From NCBI GenBank assembly GCA_045586385.1, contig JAZNAE010000015.1:1-64000 (forward strand): a DNA stretch of 64,000 nucleotides, in the 5' to 3' direction. The first letter of the stretch is position 1, and each line of letters starts with the position of its first letter. The notes below the pieces were generated by a model. That model saw only the letters and a program-made list of their open reading frames with translations. It was not told where the DNA came from and made no database searches. This DNA comes from Suilimivivens sp045586385 (GTDB lineage: Bacteria > Bacillota > Clostridia > Lachnospirales > Lachnospiraceae). Position numbers and translations under genes: made by a program. Below are positions 31,778 to 41,745 of this stretch, piece by piece.

Positions 31778-33621
31778 AATGGTGGAAGAAGATGAAAAGA
31801 GCAGTTGCAAAACCCGAAGAAAACGAAAAATTAAAAAAGTGGCAGAAGAAATACGAAGATGCGAAACAAAAGTATGGCTCCGCTTTAAATGAAATGGAAA
31901 CATACGAAAGGTATTACATAGGCGATAGACACGTTAAAGGAAACCCAAACAAGACAGATGGTTTTGTAGGTAAGCAGTCTATTAACGTAAGAAACATCGT
32001 GTATGAATTGATTGAAAGTCAGATTGACACATCAATCCCTATGCCGAAGGTGTCAGCGGTCCATGTAGAAGATACGGAGCAGGCACGCATCATAGAAAGT
32101 TTTTTGAAGAATGAAATTAAATTCCTCAAGCTTAACCTTCTGAACGATTTGCAGGAAAGAATAACCCCTATGATGGGAGCGGGCTTTATGCTTGTAGAGT
32201 GGGACAACACAAAAGGCTATCACTGTACGATTGGCGATTTGGCCGTAACCAACTTGCACCCAAAGCAAATCATTCCACAGCCGGGTATTACGGATATTGA
32301 AAAGATGGACTACATATTTGTTCGCATTAGTCAGACGAAGGACTATGTAAAACGCAGATTTGGTGTTGACGTTTCGGAAGAGGATGAAACAGATAGAGAA
32401 ATCCGTGAGGGTGAAACATCTACAGATATCGTAACTGTAATTACTGCATATTACAAAAATGAGCATGGCGGTATAGGTATGTATCGTTGGTGTGGTGACA
32501 CTGTGCTTGAGGATATGGAAGATTATCAAGCGAGACAGATGGAAGTTTGCAGTAAGTGCGGCAGAACCAAAGAAGGCGATGTGTGCGAGTGCGGAAGTAA
32601 GAAGTTTGAGAAAAAGATTGATGAAAGCGGCTCCGTACTTATTAACGAAGTAAATGAAGAGATTTTAAATCACGATGGCACATTCTCTGTAGAGAAAAAA
32701 GAAATTGAAATGAACTACTACAAACCTAATCAATTCCCTATTGTCACAAGGAAAAACATTTCCATGTATGACAAATTCCTGGGATATTCTGATGTAGCAG
32801 TTATCGAGGATCAGCAGGACACAATCAAAAAACTTGGTTCCAAAATAAACGAGAAACTTATGAAAGGCGGTTCTTATGTAACGCTTCCTTCCGGAGTTGG
32901 AATTGAAACAACTGACGAGGAGTTAAAGATTATCCGTATTGACAATCCACAGCAGAAAAGCCTTATCGACGTTATTACTGCACAGGCAGATGTAGGACAA
33001 GACAGAATTATGCTTGAGACAAATTACTCTTGGGCGAAATCCTCTCTTGGCGTAACAGACGCTTTCCAGGGTAAATACGATGCATCGGCAACATCAGGAG
33101 CCGCAAAGCAGTATTCAATCAATCAAGCGGCAGGACGTTTGGAATCAAAGCGTATTATGAAAAATCAAGCGTACGCTTCGTTGTACGAAATGATGTTCAA
33201 ATTCGCTTTAGCGTATGCAGACCAACCAATCCCCATTAGTGTTCAAGGGAAAGACGGTCAGCAGGAATTTGCACACTTCAACAAGGGTGACTTCTTAAAG
33301 AAAGACGCGGCGGGCGAATATTATTGGAATGACGAGTTTATTTTCGATACAGACCCCACATCGACACTTCTTACAAACAGAGAAGCGATGTGGAATCAAG
33401 CCGACCTCAAATTGCAAAGCGGTGCGTTCGGTCCTTTATCTGAACTTGAAACCAATTATCTGTATTGGTTAGAACAGGAAAGAAACGGATATCCAAATGC
33501 AGGAGAAATCAAGACAGAAATCGAAAGGCGTATTGAAGAAAAGAAGAATCAAGAAATAAACATTCAGAAGCAGATTATAAAGCAACAGGGAGGTGCAGGT
33601 AATGAAATGCCCAGTATGTAA
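31774..33621 (+). CDS. portal protein
   Basis: 615 residues, large for portals of tailed Firmicutes phages and in the range of P22-like portals. Recognisable by position (ATGA overlap with terL) and by helical segments such as YNIGDRH-like YYIGDRHVKGNPNK, IEDQQDTIKKLGSKINEKLM and SSLGVTDAFQGKYDASATSG. A small zinc-ribbon insertion (CxxC...CxC, about 259-274) sits in the middle, an uncommon addition. The C-terminus is a Gln-rich coiled coil. Confidence 0.85.
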   Translation: MKWWKKMKRAVAKPEENEKLKKWQKKYEDAKQKYGSALNEMETYERYYIGDRHVKGNPNKTDGFVGKQSINVRNIVYELIESQIDTSIPMPKVSAVHVEDTEQARIIESFLKNEIKFLKLNLLNDLQERITPMMGAGFMLVEWDNTKGYHCTIGDLAVTNLHPKQIIPQPGITDIEKMDYIFVRISQTKDYVKRRFGVDVSEEDETDREIREGETSTDIVTVITAYYKNEHGGIGMYRWCGDTVLEDMEDYQARQMEVCSKCGRTKEGDVCECGSKKFEKKIDESGSVLINEVNEEILNHDGTFSVEKKEIEMNYYKPNQFPIVTRKNISMYDKFLGYSDVAVIEDQQDTIKKLGSKINEKLMKGGSYVTLPSGVGIETTDEELKIIRIDNPQQKSLIDVITAQADVGQDRIMLETNYSWAKSSLGVTDAFQGKYDASATSGAAKQYSINQAAGRLESKRIMKNQAYASLYEMMFKFALAYADQPIPISVQGKDGQQEFAHFNKGDFLKKDAAGEYYWNDEFIFDTDPTSTLLTNREAMWNQADLKLQSGAFGPLSELETNYLYWLEQERNGYPNAGEIKTEIERRIEEKKNQEINIQKQIIKQQGGAGNEMPSM

Positions 33622-33784
33622 TACGGAGATGGTTATTGCAAAGACGGGATTTGTAATATCGGGCGGCAAACTCTTCCGGGAAATGCGTATGGCGTGCAGG
33701 AATAAGAAATGCGGACGATACCAAAAAGAAACCGACCCCGTTAGGAATGAAGTACCGGCGACAGTCGAGGAAACAACCGAATAA
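33602..33784 (+). CDS. small zinc-ribbon protein
   Basis: 60 residues from ATG 33602 with GGGAGG upstream, overlapping the portal end. CPVCNTEM at the start and CRNKKCGRYQ form one zinc ribbon. Common beside portal genes. Role unknown. Confidence 0.6.
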   Translation: MKCPVCNTEMVIAKTGFVISGGKLFREMRMACRNKKCGRYQKETDPVRNEVPATVEETTE

Positions 33785-33795
33785 TTCAATTAATC

Positions 33796-33821
33796 AAGCA
33801 GACTTAACCGTCTGCTTTTTT
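33796..33821 (+). terminator. terminator after portal module
   Basis: 8-bp stem AAGCAGAC / GTCTGCTT with TTAACC loop and TTTTTT run. Confidence 0.8.
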
Positions 33822-33870
33822 AATACAAAAAACTTCGCAGGAAAAGCGTAAAAATCCAAGGAGGAAATCC

Positions 33871-34686
33871 ATGAAAAGGAAATTAAAGTACAATCTTCAA
33901 TTCTTTGCAGAAGAAGCAACAGGCGTAGAAGAACCGGGAGCCGCCGAACCGGTAGAAGTTGAGGAGAGCGGTGGAACGGAAGAAGTTACACAGGAAGAAA
34001 CTACAGAAACCGAACCGCAGAAACAGATTGATGTAAACGCGATTGCAGCGGCCGCAAGAAGAAAAGCGGAAGAAGATGCAAAAGCAAGACAGGCAAACAT
34101 TGACGCAGAATATGCAAGGAGATTTGGAAACTTCAAAAACCCGATTACCGGAAAACCCATTCAGACTCAAGCAGAATACCTTGAAGCCTTAGATGCACAG
34201 AGTCAGATTCAGGCAGAAGAACAGCTTAGACAGAACGGGGTAGACCCAAGCATATTAAATCAAATGATTGCCAACCACCCCGCTGTAAGACAGTCGGAAG
34301 CGTTAGTAGCACAGACACAAAGATTGGAAGTTGAGCAACGTATTTCTGCTGATGTTGCGGAGTTGGGAAAGTTAGATGCATCAATCAAAAGTTTTGCAGA
34401 CATTCCGGAAGAAGTAATTCAGAGGGCAATGTCTACAGGAGTAACACTTGTTGATGCCTACAAAGTGGTTAATTACGGGAAAGTAAATACGGCCAACCGT
34501 GAAGCCATTCAGCAGGCAGCAATCAACCAGGCAAAAAACAAACAGCACATGGCACCGGTAAACGGTGTTGCAACAAATGACGGTTTAAAAGAAATTCCCG
34601 TTGACGAAGTGGCAAAATGGAAAGCATTTTACCCGGACGCAAGCATGGAGGAGTTAAAGAAAAAGTATAACCGTGTAAACAAGTAA
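33871..34686 (+). CDS. scaffolding protein
   Basis: 271 residues. The N-terminal KLKYNLQFFAE is the short motif often seen at the start of phage head proteins. An acidic low-complexity stretch (15-50) and a long Gln/Ala-rich helical body follow. Ends with a basic helix (KKKYNRVNK), as in scaffolds that contact the capsid. It lies directly before the major capsid gene, as expected for an assembly scaffold. Confidence 0.75.
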   Translation: MKRKLKYNLQFFAEEATGVEEPGAAEPVEVEESGGTEEVTQEETTETEPQKQIDVNAIAAAARRKAEEDAKARQANIDAEYARRFGNFKNPITGKPIQTQAEYLEALDAQSQIQAEEQLRQNGVDPSILNQMIANHPAVRQSEALVAQTQRLEVEQRISADVAELGKLDASIKSFADIPEEVIQRAMSTGVTLVDAYKVVNYGKVNTANREAIQQAAINQAKNKQHMAPVNGVATNDGLKEIPVDEVAKWKAFYPDASMEELKKKYNRVNK

Positions 34687-34706
34687 AGAGAAGGAGAAAA
34701 TAAACT

Positions 34707-35714
34707 ATGGCAATCGTTGTAAGTAAAAACAGTAACTTAAATGACAATTTATGGAATGAGTGGTCCGATCAGCTTATCGCTGTATTGCAGGACACAGACA
34801 CAGAAAAGAATGATGCAGACGAATTTGTGGACGCAGTCTTTAACGTAAAGAAATCCACAAAGTTCGGTGAAAAAGCAACCGGCTTAACAGAGTTCTCAGA
34901 TTTTGAAATCGTTGGAGAAGGTGGCACAGCAGTGCAGGATGACTTGCAGGAAGGCTTTTCTAAGCTGATTGAACACAAGGCATTTATGAAGAAATTCGTA
35001 TTAACTGCTGAAATGGCAGAAGATTCCGCTGTAGATATGATGAAAGCGAAAGCAGTAAACTTCGTAAATTCCTACAAGAGAAGCCGTGCACAGTATGCTT
35101 CCAACGCTTTAACAGCACAGGCAGCAACATTCACTTTTGGACAGGCAAGCGGCCTTGACGCTACAACAGGCGATGGAAAGGCACTCTTTGCGGTAGATCA
35201 TCCCGGAAAGAAAGACGGTGCGCCCGCACAGTCCAACGTATTCACAAACGCTTTCGGTACAACTTCCGAAATGCTCAACAGACTTGCAGTTATCGGTAGA
35301 AACTTCAAGAACAGTTCAGGCGTTCCTATGGGATATACCTTTGATACAATCATCATCCCTTCTAACTGCTATGCACTTGAAGATACTATTAAGAAAATCA
35401 TTAGAACAGATCTTATGGTTGGTTCACAGCTCAATGACATCAACACACAGAAGGGCTTATGGAAACTCATTGTTGACCCGTTCTGGCAGGTGGAAGATGG
35501 TTCCGAGCCTTACATCTTAATGTCCTCACAGGCAAACAAAGAAATGCTCGGCAATTTATTCTTTGACAGAATCCCTCTGACAATGAAGGATGAAGTTGAT
35601 ATCGACACCCATAACTACATTTGGTCTGGTAGAGCAAGATTCTCCGCAGGATTCTCTAACTGGGCTCATGTGATCCTCGGTGGTGCAAATGAGGGTACAA
35701 CTCTTACAGTGTAA
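34707..35714 (+). CDS. major capsid protein
   Basis: 335 residues. The N-terminal helical arm, a FGEKATGLTEFSDFEIVGEGG segment, DHPG near 172 and the terminal domain (ILMSSQANKEMLGNLFFDRIPL...FSAGFSNWAHVILGG) resemble HK97-fold capsid proteins of clostridial phages. It has the strongest ribosome site of the operon (AAGGAG), as expected for an abundant structural protein. Confidence 0.85.
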   Translation: MAIVVSKNSNLNDNLWNEWSDQLIAVLQDTDTEKNDADEFVDAVFNVKKSTKFGEKATGLTEFSDFEIVGEGGTAVQDDLQEGFSKLIEHKAFMKKFVLTAEMAEDSAVDMMKAKAVNFVNSYKRSRAQYASNALTAQAATFTFGQASGLDATTGDGKALFAVDHPGKKDGAPAQSNVFTNAFGTTSEMLNRLAVIGRNFKNSSGVPMGYTFDTIIIPSNCYALEDTIKKIIRTDLMVGSQLNDINTQKGLWKLIVDPFWQVEDGSEPYILMSSQANKEMLGNLFFDRIPLTMKDEVDIDTHNYIWSGRARFSAGFSNWAHVILGGANEGTTLTV

Positions 35715-35728
35715 TGGGGGTGTAACTC

Positions 35729-35926
35729 ATGGCAGCTATCAAAAAAGGACTTAAAGCAGGCGATTACTTTGAGGACGGAGGAAAAAGTTATCGAATAACA
35801 GCGGTAAACGCTAACGGTACATACAATTCAATCCGCGAAGATAAAGTAGAGCCTGCAAAGAAAGCAACGACAAAAAAGACTGGCAAGGCAAAGTCTAGTG
35901 AAGTTGCTGTATCTGAAACAGAGTAA
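35729..35926 (+). CDS. small head-associated protein
   Basis: 65 residues. A compact N-terminal beta domain (KKGLKAGDYFEDGGKSYRIT) is followed by a Lys/Thr-rich tail. Position after the capsid suggests a head decoration or neck accessory. Inference only. Confidence 0.5.
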   Translation: MAAIKKGLKAGDYFEDGGKSYRITAVNANGTYNSIREDKVEPAKKATTKKTGKAKSSEVAVSETE

Positions 35927-35937
35927 AAAGTAACTTG

Positions 35938-35970
35938 AGGGAGAAGGGGCTTTAATGCCCCTTCCCTTTT
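35938..35970 (+). terminator. terminator after capsid genes
   Basis: Stem AAGGGGC / GCCCCTT with TTTAAT loop extended by GGGA/TCCC-type pairing, followed by TTTT. Probably lowers expression of downstream connector genes relative to capsid. Confidence 0.65.
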
Positions 35971-35984
35971 AAGGAGAAAAACGT

Positions 35985-36911
35985 ATGTATACATGGAAAG
36001 AGATTAAATTAACAGCATTGCAAAAGATGTTTGCAGCAGAGGGAAATCAGATACCGAATGACGAGTCTGTAACCGATTATATTGCAGGTATGCCGGCGGT
36101 GGCTAACGAAGCATTGCAACTTTTGGCGACTGCAGGAAAGTTCATAATTAGAAGTATAGATATCGCTCATAACCCGGTTAAAAATCTGTTAGAGGATGGC
36201 GAGAAAATATACGCACATGAACGTGGGAAAATGGAATTTATCGCCGATGGTGCAAGGTCAGCATATTTTGAATGTTTCGGAACGGGAACGTATAGAGTTC
36301 TCATAGACGAAGAAGAAATTTTGACGGGCGAATTATTGAGCAAAAAAGGATATGCACCATATTCTATTTTAATTCCGAACCTGGAAGATAAAAAAGTGAT
36401 TTTAGAAATTAACAGCAATTATCCTTTAGCAGTAAAGAATATTGCGTTATATTCTGCTGATTTTGAAACAGTAGAAGATATACAGCCATTTGCGGCAAAG
36501 GTGAGGTATGATTTGCGGAAACTTGCCCCGGATTTCTATTCCTTGGAGTCTGAAAGCATCTTCTTTGAGGGAGAGAATGAGGAAGCAAGATATATTCAAA
36601 CAACAGACTACTTCCAAGAAGGTGACAAAGTTCTTGTCTTGGATAGAAACACAACGGGTAATTTCAAGATTTATTACAAGGCATATCCACAGAAGATAAC
36701 AGCCGAAACACTTGATTCAGAAGAACTTGCCATTGATGATGAAGTCGCACCGTTAATACCGTTGTATATTGCTTCACAGTTATACAAGGATGATGATAAT
36801 GGTATTGCAACATCGTATAGAAACGAATTTGAAGTAGCGTTTGAAAGGCTTATGAGAAACAATGCCGCACCTTCGGCAGAGAAATTCACAAGTGAAAGTG
36901 GGTGGATTTAA
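35985..36911 (+). CDS. head-tail connector/adaptor protein (putative)
   Basis: 308 residues. The N-terminal helical part (WKEIKLTALQKMF...MPAVANEALQLL) resembles gp4/gp6-like adaptors. The middle is beta-rich (YRVLIDEEEILTG...). A C-terminal helix contains APLIPLYIASQLYKDDDNGIATSYRNEFEVAFERL, as in ring adaptors. Position between capsid and tail genes supports the assignment. Stop and next start overlap (TAATG). Confidence 0.55.
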   Translation: MYTWKEIKLTALQKMFAAEGNQIPNDESVTDYIAGMPAVANEALQLLATAGKFIIRSIDIAHNPVKNLLEDGEKIYAHERGKMEFIADGARSAYFECFGTGTYRVLIDEEEILTGELLSKKGYAPYSILIPNLEDKKVILEINSNYPLAVKNIALYSADFETVEDIQPFAAKVRYDLRKLAPDFYSLESESIFFEGENEEARYIQTTDYFQEGDKVLVLDRNTTGNFKIYYKAYPQKITAETLDSEELAIDDEVAPLIPLYIASQLYKDDDNGIATSYRNEFEVAFERLMRNNAAPSAEKFTSESGWI

Positions 36912-38818
36912 TGACAACGTTCAAGGTTCCTTCCAGTCCGAGAAAGAGCATATTGACAATAGATGAATTTCTTGGTGTTGACTTTACTAATTCACCGGCA
37001 AACGTAGACATTAGAAAAAGCCCAAACGCCATTAATATGCTTCGTGATGTTCCGGGCAAGATACGCAAAAGTATGGGTTGGGAAATCGTAAAAGAGTATA
37101 AAGACGAAAATGACATCGGTCTTAAAATTAATGGCTACCATACCTTGAGAGGTGAAGAAACTTTTATAGTTCACGCAGGAACGAACATTTATCATGGTGA
37201 CGAGTTGTTGTATTCAGATGCAAACAATGAAGTAAGTAAATCATGGCAGTTTGAAGATAGATTGTATATTGTGGACGGGAAAAAGTTGCTTGTGTATTAC
37301 AAAGAGGAAATAGAAGAGGACGGGCAGACGATCACAAAGCATATTGTTGAACCCGTAGAAAACAACGCATACACACCAACATTGACTATTTCCAAGGATC
37401 CGGAAGGTGGCGGTACAGCCTATGAGGATTTGAACTTGTTAAATCCCGCTTTCACAGAAATGTTTCTCGGAAAAGAAAACGTGAAAGAATATTTCCTTTC
37501 ATTTGATGGACTTGACGAAACACCGATTAAAGTAGAAGTAATGAACGCTGATGGTGAATTTGTCGAAAAAGTGCAAGGAACTGATTACACCGTAGACTAT
37601 AGTGCGGGCATTATCACATTTATTAATGCACCGGGAGTCAGCCCGTTAAGCGGGGAAGATAATGTAAAGATTACAGCATACAGAACCGTTGAGGGATATT
37701 CGGACAGAATTAATAATTGTTCGTTTGGTACTTTGTTCGGTGTAAATGGTGCACTTGATAGATTATTCCTTAGTGGAAATCCGGATTATATTAATTACGA
37801 TTGGTATTCCGCACAGTACGACCCTACATATTTTGAAGATACAGCATATGCGAAACTTGGTAGCGATTCAAGTGCGATTGTAGGATATTCTATAGTGTCA
37901 AATTATTTGGCGGCCCATAAAGACAACATGGAAAGGGACCAGAATATTATTTTGCGTCAAGGCGATTTACAAGAGAATGAACCCGTGTTCCGAATTGTAA
38001 ATACATTACAGGGTGCGGGAGCAGTTGCAAAAAACTCTTTTGCATATCTTGCGACAGAGCCACTTTTCCTTACCAACCTTGGCATATTCGCTGTTACAGC
38101 ACAGGATATAACCGGTGAAAAATACGCACAGAACAGAAGTTTTTTCTTGAACGGAAAACTGTTAGAAGAAGGCAACATGGAAAGTGCGTATGGTTTTGTT
38201 TATAAAGATATGTACTGGCTATGCTTAAATGATGTGGCTTATATTCTTGATGGGTTGCAGCCGCTTATGACGGACAAGTCAATGCCGTATTCAACAAGAC
38301 AGTATGCGGGATTTTACAGAACCAATGTACCGGCTAATATAATGTGGGAGCGTGACGGCGTACTTTATTTTGGAAGTAAAGACGGAAAGATTTGCCGTTT
38401 CCATACAGATAAAACAGCACTTGCATCTTACAATGACAATGGCGAACCTATAGAAGCGGTATGGGAAACGCCTGACATTGACGGGGATTTGTTTTACAAA
38501 AACAAAACCTTGCGTTATATGGCGGTAAGATTAGAGAGTGCGATAGCAACGTCAATCAAAATATATGCTATGAAGCGTGGTATTTGGAACTTCATAAAGC
38601 ATGATAATGCGGCAGGAAGGTATTTTTCATTTTCACAGCTTACATTCTCAAAACTCGGCTTTTCGGGTGACAAAACACAGAAAATATCAACCACAAAACT
38701 TCGCATTAAGAAGGTTGATAAATTTAGAATCCGGATAACGAATGACACTATAAACGAACCATTTGGAGTGTTCAACATGGCTTTTGAGTTTGTAGAAAGC
38801 GGAAATTATAAGGGGTGA
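36911..38818 (+). CDS. tail hub / DNA stabilisation protein, beta-propeller type (putative)
   Basis: 635 residues from ATG 36911, overlapping the previous stop. Repeated short beta blades (FIVHAGTNIYHGD, FEDRLYIVDGKKLLVYY, YAFVYK-type GFVYKDMYWLCLND, DGVLYFGSKDGKICRF) suggest a propeller-like tail-completion protein comparable to P22 gp10. Begins SSPRKSILTIDEFLGVDF. It replaces the long-tail genes expected in a siphovirus. Confidence 0.55.
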   Translation: MTTFKVPSSPRKSILTIDEFLGVDFTNSPANVDIRKSPNAINMLRDVPGKIRKSMGWEIVKEYKDENDIGLKINGYHTLRGEETFIVHAGTNIYHGDELLYSDANNEVSKSWQFEDRLYIVDGKKLLVYYKEEIEEDGQTITKHIVEPVENNAYTPTLTISKDPEGGGTAYEDLNLLNPAFTEMFLGKENVKEYFLSFDGLDETPIKVEVMNADGEFVEKVQGTDYTVDYSAGIITFINAPGVSPLSGEDNVKITAYRTVEGYSDRINNCSFGTLFGVNGALDRLFLSGNPDYINYDWYSAQYDPTYFEDTAYAKLGSDSSAIVGYSIVSNYLAAHKDNMERDQNIILRQGDLQENEPVFRIVNTLQGAGAVAKNSFAYLATEPLFLTNLGIFAVTAQDITGEKYAQNRSFFLNGKLLEEGNMESAYGFVYKDMYWLCLNDVAYILDGLQPLMTDKSMPYSTRQYAGFYRTNVPANIMWERDGVLYFGSKDGKICRFHTDKTALASYNDNGEPIEAVWETPDIDGDLFYKNKTLRYMAVRLESAIATSIKIYAMKRGIWNFIKHDNAAGRYFSFSQLTFSKLGFSGDKTQKISTTKLRIKKVDKFRIRITNDTINEPFGVFNMAFEFVESGNYKG

Positions 38819-38823
38819 TTAAG

Positions 38824-39651
38824 ATGGGATTTACAAGAATTACAGATGATGATACTCAAAACAGAGGTGTTATAGGTTTGCCCGATACACCAAACTATTC
38901 CACGGCAGAAATGCAGGAAAAATTTGACGAACTCGCTCTTGCGGTTATTATTCCTAAAATCAATAATCTAATAAGCGAATTAGAAGGTATGTCAGCGGCA
39001 CTTAGTTTAGGAATAACGGTTCCGGAGGGACTTACAGCAGATAGCAATTTGCAGTCCGTAATTGACACGATATATGACCTTTTGGCAGGGGTTGGAGCAG
39101 CAGAACACTCTCACGATAACAAGGCTACTCTTGACACGATAACAGATGCATTGATAAAAGGTTTGGAAGATATCGCGGTATCACTTGCAGGAATAACCGG
39201 GGTAACAAATAGCGTTAATGGTAGTGCAACAGAACTTGTTACAGCAAAAGCGGTTGCCGATTATGTGCAGGTACTCGGTGGCGGCGATATGACAAGAGCA
39301 ATCTACGATTCTAATTTAGACGGAATTGTTGACGATGCAGAGAAGTTGGGCGGTGAATTACCATCATATTATCAATCTGCAACCGATGAAAGGCTTATAA
39401 CCGCAGCAAAAACTATTGTTGATGCAATTAACGAACTCGCTAGAAAAAGTGCAGATGTGCTTGATACGGCAGAAGAAATCAAGGCAAATACAAGCAACGG
39501 CAAAGCCGCAGGTGCAATCGGTGTAAAGGAATTGTTTAATGAAGCGGGTAATAACTCTTATTATGATGAAGATACCGAAACGTTGTATATCCAAGGTGGC
39601 ACATCAAACTATACTTATGACAGTGAAACAGAAACACTGTATATAGGTTAG
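38824..39651 (+). CDS. tail spike/fibre attachment protein (putative)
   Basis: 275 residues from ATG 38824 (AAGGGGTGA upstream). The N-terminal VIGLPDTPNYSTAEMQEKFDELAL is common to structural proteins of Firmicutes phages. The middle is helical with Ala/Asp/Thr. The C-terminus has two short repeats, YYDEDTETLYIQGG and YDSETETLYIG. Likely an adaptor carrying the receptor-binding proteins that follow. Confidence 0.55.
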   Translation: MGFTRITDDDTQNRGVIGLPDTPNYSTAEMQEKFDELALAVIIPKINNLISELEGMSAALSLGITVPEGLTADSNLQSVIDTIYDLLAGVGAAEHSHDNKATLDTITDALIKGLEDIAVSLAGITGVTNSVNGSATELVTAKAVADYVQVLGGGDMTRAIYDSNLDGIVDDAEKLGGELPSYYQSATDERLITAAKTIVDAINELARKSADVLDTAEEIKANTSNGKAAGAIGVKELFNEAGNNSYYDEDTETLYIQGGTSNYTYDSETETLYIG

Positions 39652-39662
39652 GAGGTGCTGAC

Positions 39663-40715
39663 ATGGGAACTATTAAAATCGGTTCTGTTTCTGAATTAAA
39701 AGGAATTACTATTAGCCCTAGTGTTGTTTTGTTTAATGGAAATAATGTTCAAGAATTAAAGCACGGTGAAACTGTAATATGGACTAATTCAAAACCTTTA
39801 ATACCTGTTATGACAAGTAATACAAGTCCGTATGGTGTAGCAAGTGCTAGTAGTGCTAACAGTAGTTATCCAGCATATAAGGCTTTTGACAATAACGACT
39901 CTACATATTGGTTACACGCAAATGCAGGAAGTATTAGTAATCAGTGGATAATGTATAAATTTGAAAGTCCAGTACAAGCAAGCAAGTTTGACATCAAGTG
40001 GGTTAAACCATATGTTGCGTCTGTTAGTTATAAAATTCAAGGCTCAAACGACAATTCAGAATGGCATGATTTGACAGATAATATAACTACAATTAATGAT
40101 GTTGAAAACGAAACGTTAAATAATAATACAGCATATCTGTATTATAGACTATATATAAATAGTCAAACTTCTTCGCCTAGTAGTGCAAACTGTGGAGAAC
40201 TTTCAACATTCCAATTATACGGCAAACAGCTTAAAGGCTTAATCCCTAACATGACGAGCAATACAACTCCGAGTGGTGTGGTAAGTGCTAGTAGTGTTCA
40301 AGGAAGTAACTACGAGGCATATAAAGCCGTAACTGGCAATAATACTACGTTTTGGGGTTCTTCATATGGTGATGGAGTAGGTGGTTGGTGGGAGTATGAT
40401 TTCCAACGTGAAATCGTACCAAAAGCATTTAGATTTAATCCATTAACATACAATAAAAACTCTACTATAACATTTAAGGTGCAATTATATGATGAAAACC
40501 TCGGTTCTTGGGTTGATGCTTGTTCAGAACAAACAATATCGACCAGTAACGCGGTTACTTACGCCGGAGAGTATTCATGTAATGCGTTTGTTATGCTCAC
40601 CAATACTTTTAAAACAACACGTGTGAGATATTATCAGACAAGTACTACATATTATGGCGGTGGCAACACGGAAAATGCAATCGCAAACTTGGGTGCTGTG
40701 CAGATATACAGTTAG
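39663..40715 (+). CDS. receptor-binding protein with two discoidin-like domains
   Basis: 350 residues. After an N-terminal segment ending HGETVIW (about 1-45) there are two homologous domains (about 50-187 and 197-349). Each opens with MTSNT(S/T)PxGVxSASS, YxAYKAxxxNxxTxW and ends STFQLYG or GAVQIYS, the F5/8 type C (discoidin) pattern. These domains bind sugars, so it probably recognises host surface glycans. Confidence 0.75.
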   Translation: MGTIKIGSVSELKGITISPSVVLFNGNNVQELKHGETVIWTNSKPLIPVMTSNTSPYGVASASSANSSYPAYKAFDNNDSTYWLHANAGSISNQWIMYKFESPVQASKFDIKWVKPYVASVSYKIQGSNDNSEWHDLTDNITTINDVENETLNNNTAYLYYRLYINSQTSSPSSANCGELSTFQLYGKQLKGLIPNMTSNTTPSGVVSASSVQGSNYEAYKAVTGNNTTFWGSSYGDGVGGWWEYDFQREIVPKAFRFNPLTYNKNSTITFKVQLYDENLGSWVDACSEQTISTSNAVTYAGEYSCNAFVMLTNTFKTTRVRYYQTSTTYYGGGNTENAIANLGAVQIYS

Positions 40716-40773
40716 TTTACGGTGCTGACAAATAAATACAATATGCCGGATTTGCCGGAGAAAGGAAAATAAA

Positions 40774-41307
40774 ATGCTTAATTTACAATATGTAAATGAT
40801 ACAGAAAATCATGAAGTATCATTCGATATAATTAATCAGAACATAGTCCAAATCAAAGGCAACATGCCGGTAAAAACTAACGGATTTATTCTGACAAGAA
40901 TAGGAAACCCCGAAGCGTTTACGGGAGACTATTCTGATTATGTTACCGTATACAAAGAAATTGACGGCGGTGTGCAGTTCAGCAATGACGGTTCTGCTTA
41001 TGCAGAGCCTATACCGGTAGTAAATTTCCGGGCCAACGGCGGCGGCACACTGGACGGAGATACAGTGCAGGAGGTGAAACGTTATGAGGATTTAATTATC
41101 CCTACGCCCGTGGCGTATGAAGATTACGAATTTACACAGTGGTCCCCTGGAATACCGGTAATTGGAGATGTTGAGGGAAACAAGACATTTGTTGCAATTT
41201 TTACAAGCACTCTTCCCGTTCCCGATCCGGAACCTACTTTAGAGGAAAGAGTTGCGATTGTAGAAGAAGATATCCAAAAAATTAACAACGCGATAGGAGG
41301 TATTTAA
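40774..41307 (+). CDS. virion protein with InlB-type beta repeat
   Basis: 177 residues. A middle segment (about 83-145) VNFRANGGGTLDG...FTQWSP...FVAIFT matches the InlB B-repeat / Listeria-Bacteroides repeat fold of surface proteins. The C-terminal coiled coil (EERVAIVEEDIQKINNAI) is for trimerisation. Position suggests a host-contact accessory. Confidence 0.65.
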   Translation: MLNLQYVNDTENHEVSFDIINQNIVQIKGNMPVKTNGFILTRIGNPEAFTGDYSDYVTVYKEIDGGVQFSNDGSAYAEPIPVVNFRANGGGTLDGDTVQEVKRYEDLIIPTPVAYEDYEFTQWSPGIPVIGDVEGNKTFVAIFTSTLPVPDPEPTLEERVAIVEEDIQKINNAIGGI

Positions 41308-41308
41308 C

Positions 41309-41740
41309 ATGGGGCATATTGAAGATAGAAACATCAAACGGCTTGCGGCTATGTTTTCGCAGGCAAGAATTAACAGTGCCGATAATACGGACGAACAGGC
41401 TTTAGAGGTGCAAAGCCTTTATCCGAACTGGGAAGAACTTGCAGAGGGAACGGAGTTAAAGACTGGAAGTAGAGTGAATTACAAAGATGTTCTTTACAAT
41501 GTTTTAATGACACACAAAAAACAGAAAATGTGGACTCCGGAAGATGCACCGTCCTTGTTTGCGAAAGTCCTTATACCCGAACCGAGCGTTATCCCCGAAT
41601 GGGAACAGCCTACATCGACAAACGGATATATGACTGGCGATAAAGTAACGCATAAAGAGAAAACTTGGGAATCCCTTGTTGACAACAACGTGTGGGAACC
41701 CGGTGCGGTAGGAACAGAGTCACTTTGGAAAGAAGTATAA
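41309..41740 (+). CDS. carbohydrate-binding tail accessory (XkdW/ChiC-like)
   Basis: 143 residues. The N-terminal part resembles XkdW-like proteins (MFSQARINSADNTDEQALEVQSLYPNW). The C-terminal WEQPTSTNGYMTGDKVTHKEKTW...W is a family V/XII carbohydrate-binding module with the spaced tryptophans. Likely glycan contact. It starts two bases after the previous gene. Confidence 0.65.
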   Translation: MGHIEDRNIKRLAAMFSQARINSADNTDEQALEVQSLYPNWEELAEGTELKTGSRVNYKDVLYNVLMTHKKQKMWTPEDAPSLFAKVLIPEPSVIPEWEQPTSTNGYMTGDKVTHKEKTWESLVDNNVWEPGAVGTESLWKEV

Positions 41741-41745
41741 AACAA

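Noticed and set aside
39663..41307. Diversity-generating retroelement acting on the binding proteins
   Set aside because: No reverse transcriptase gene and no template repeat are visible. The two discoidin domains differ like ordinary duplicates.
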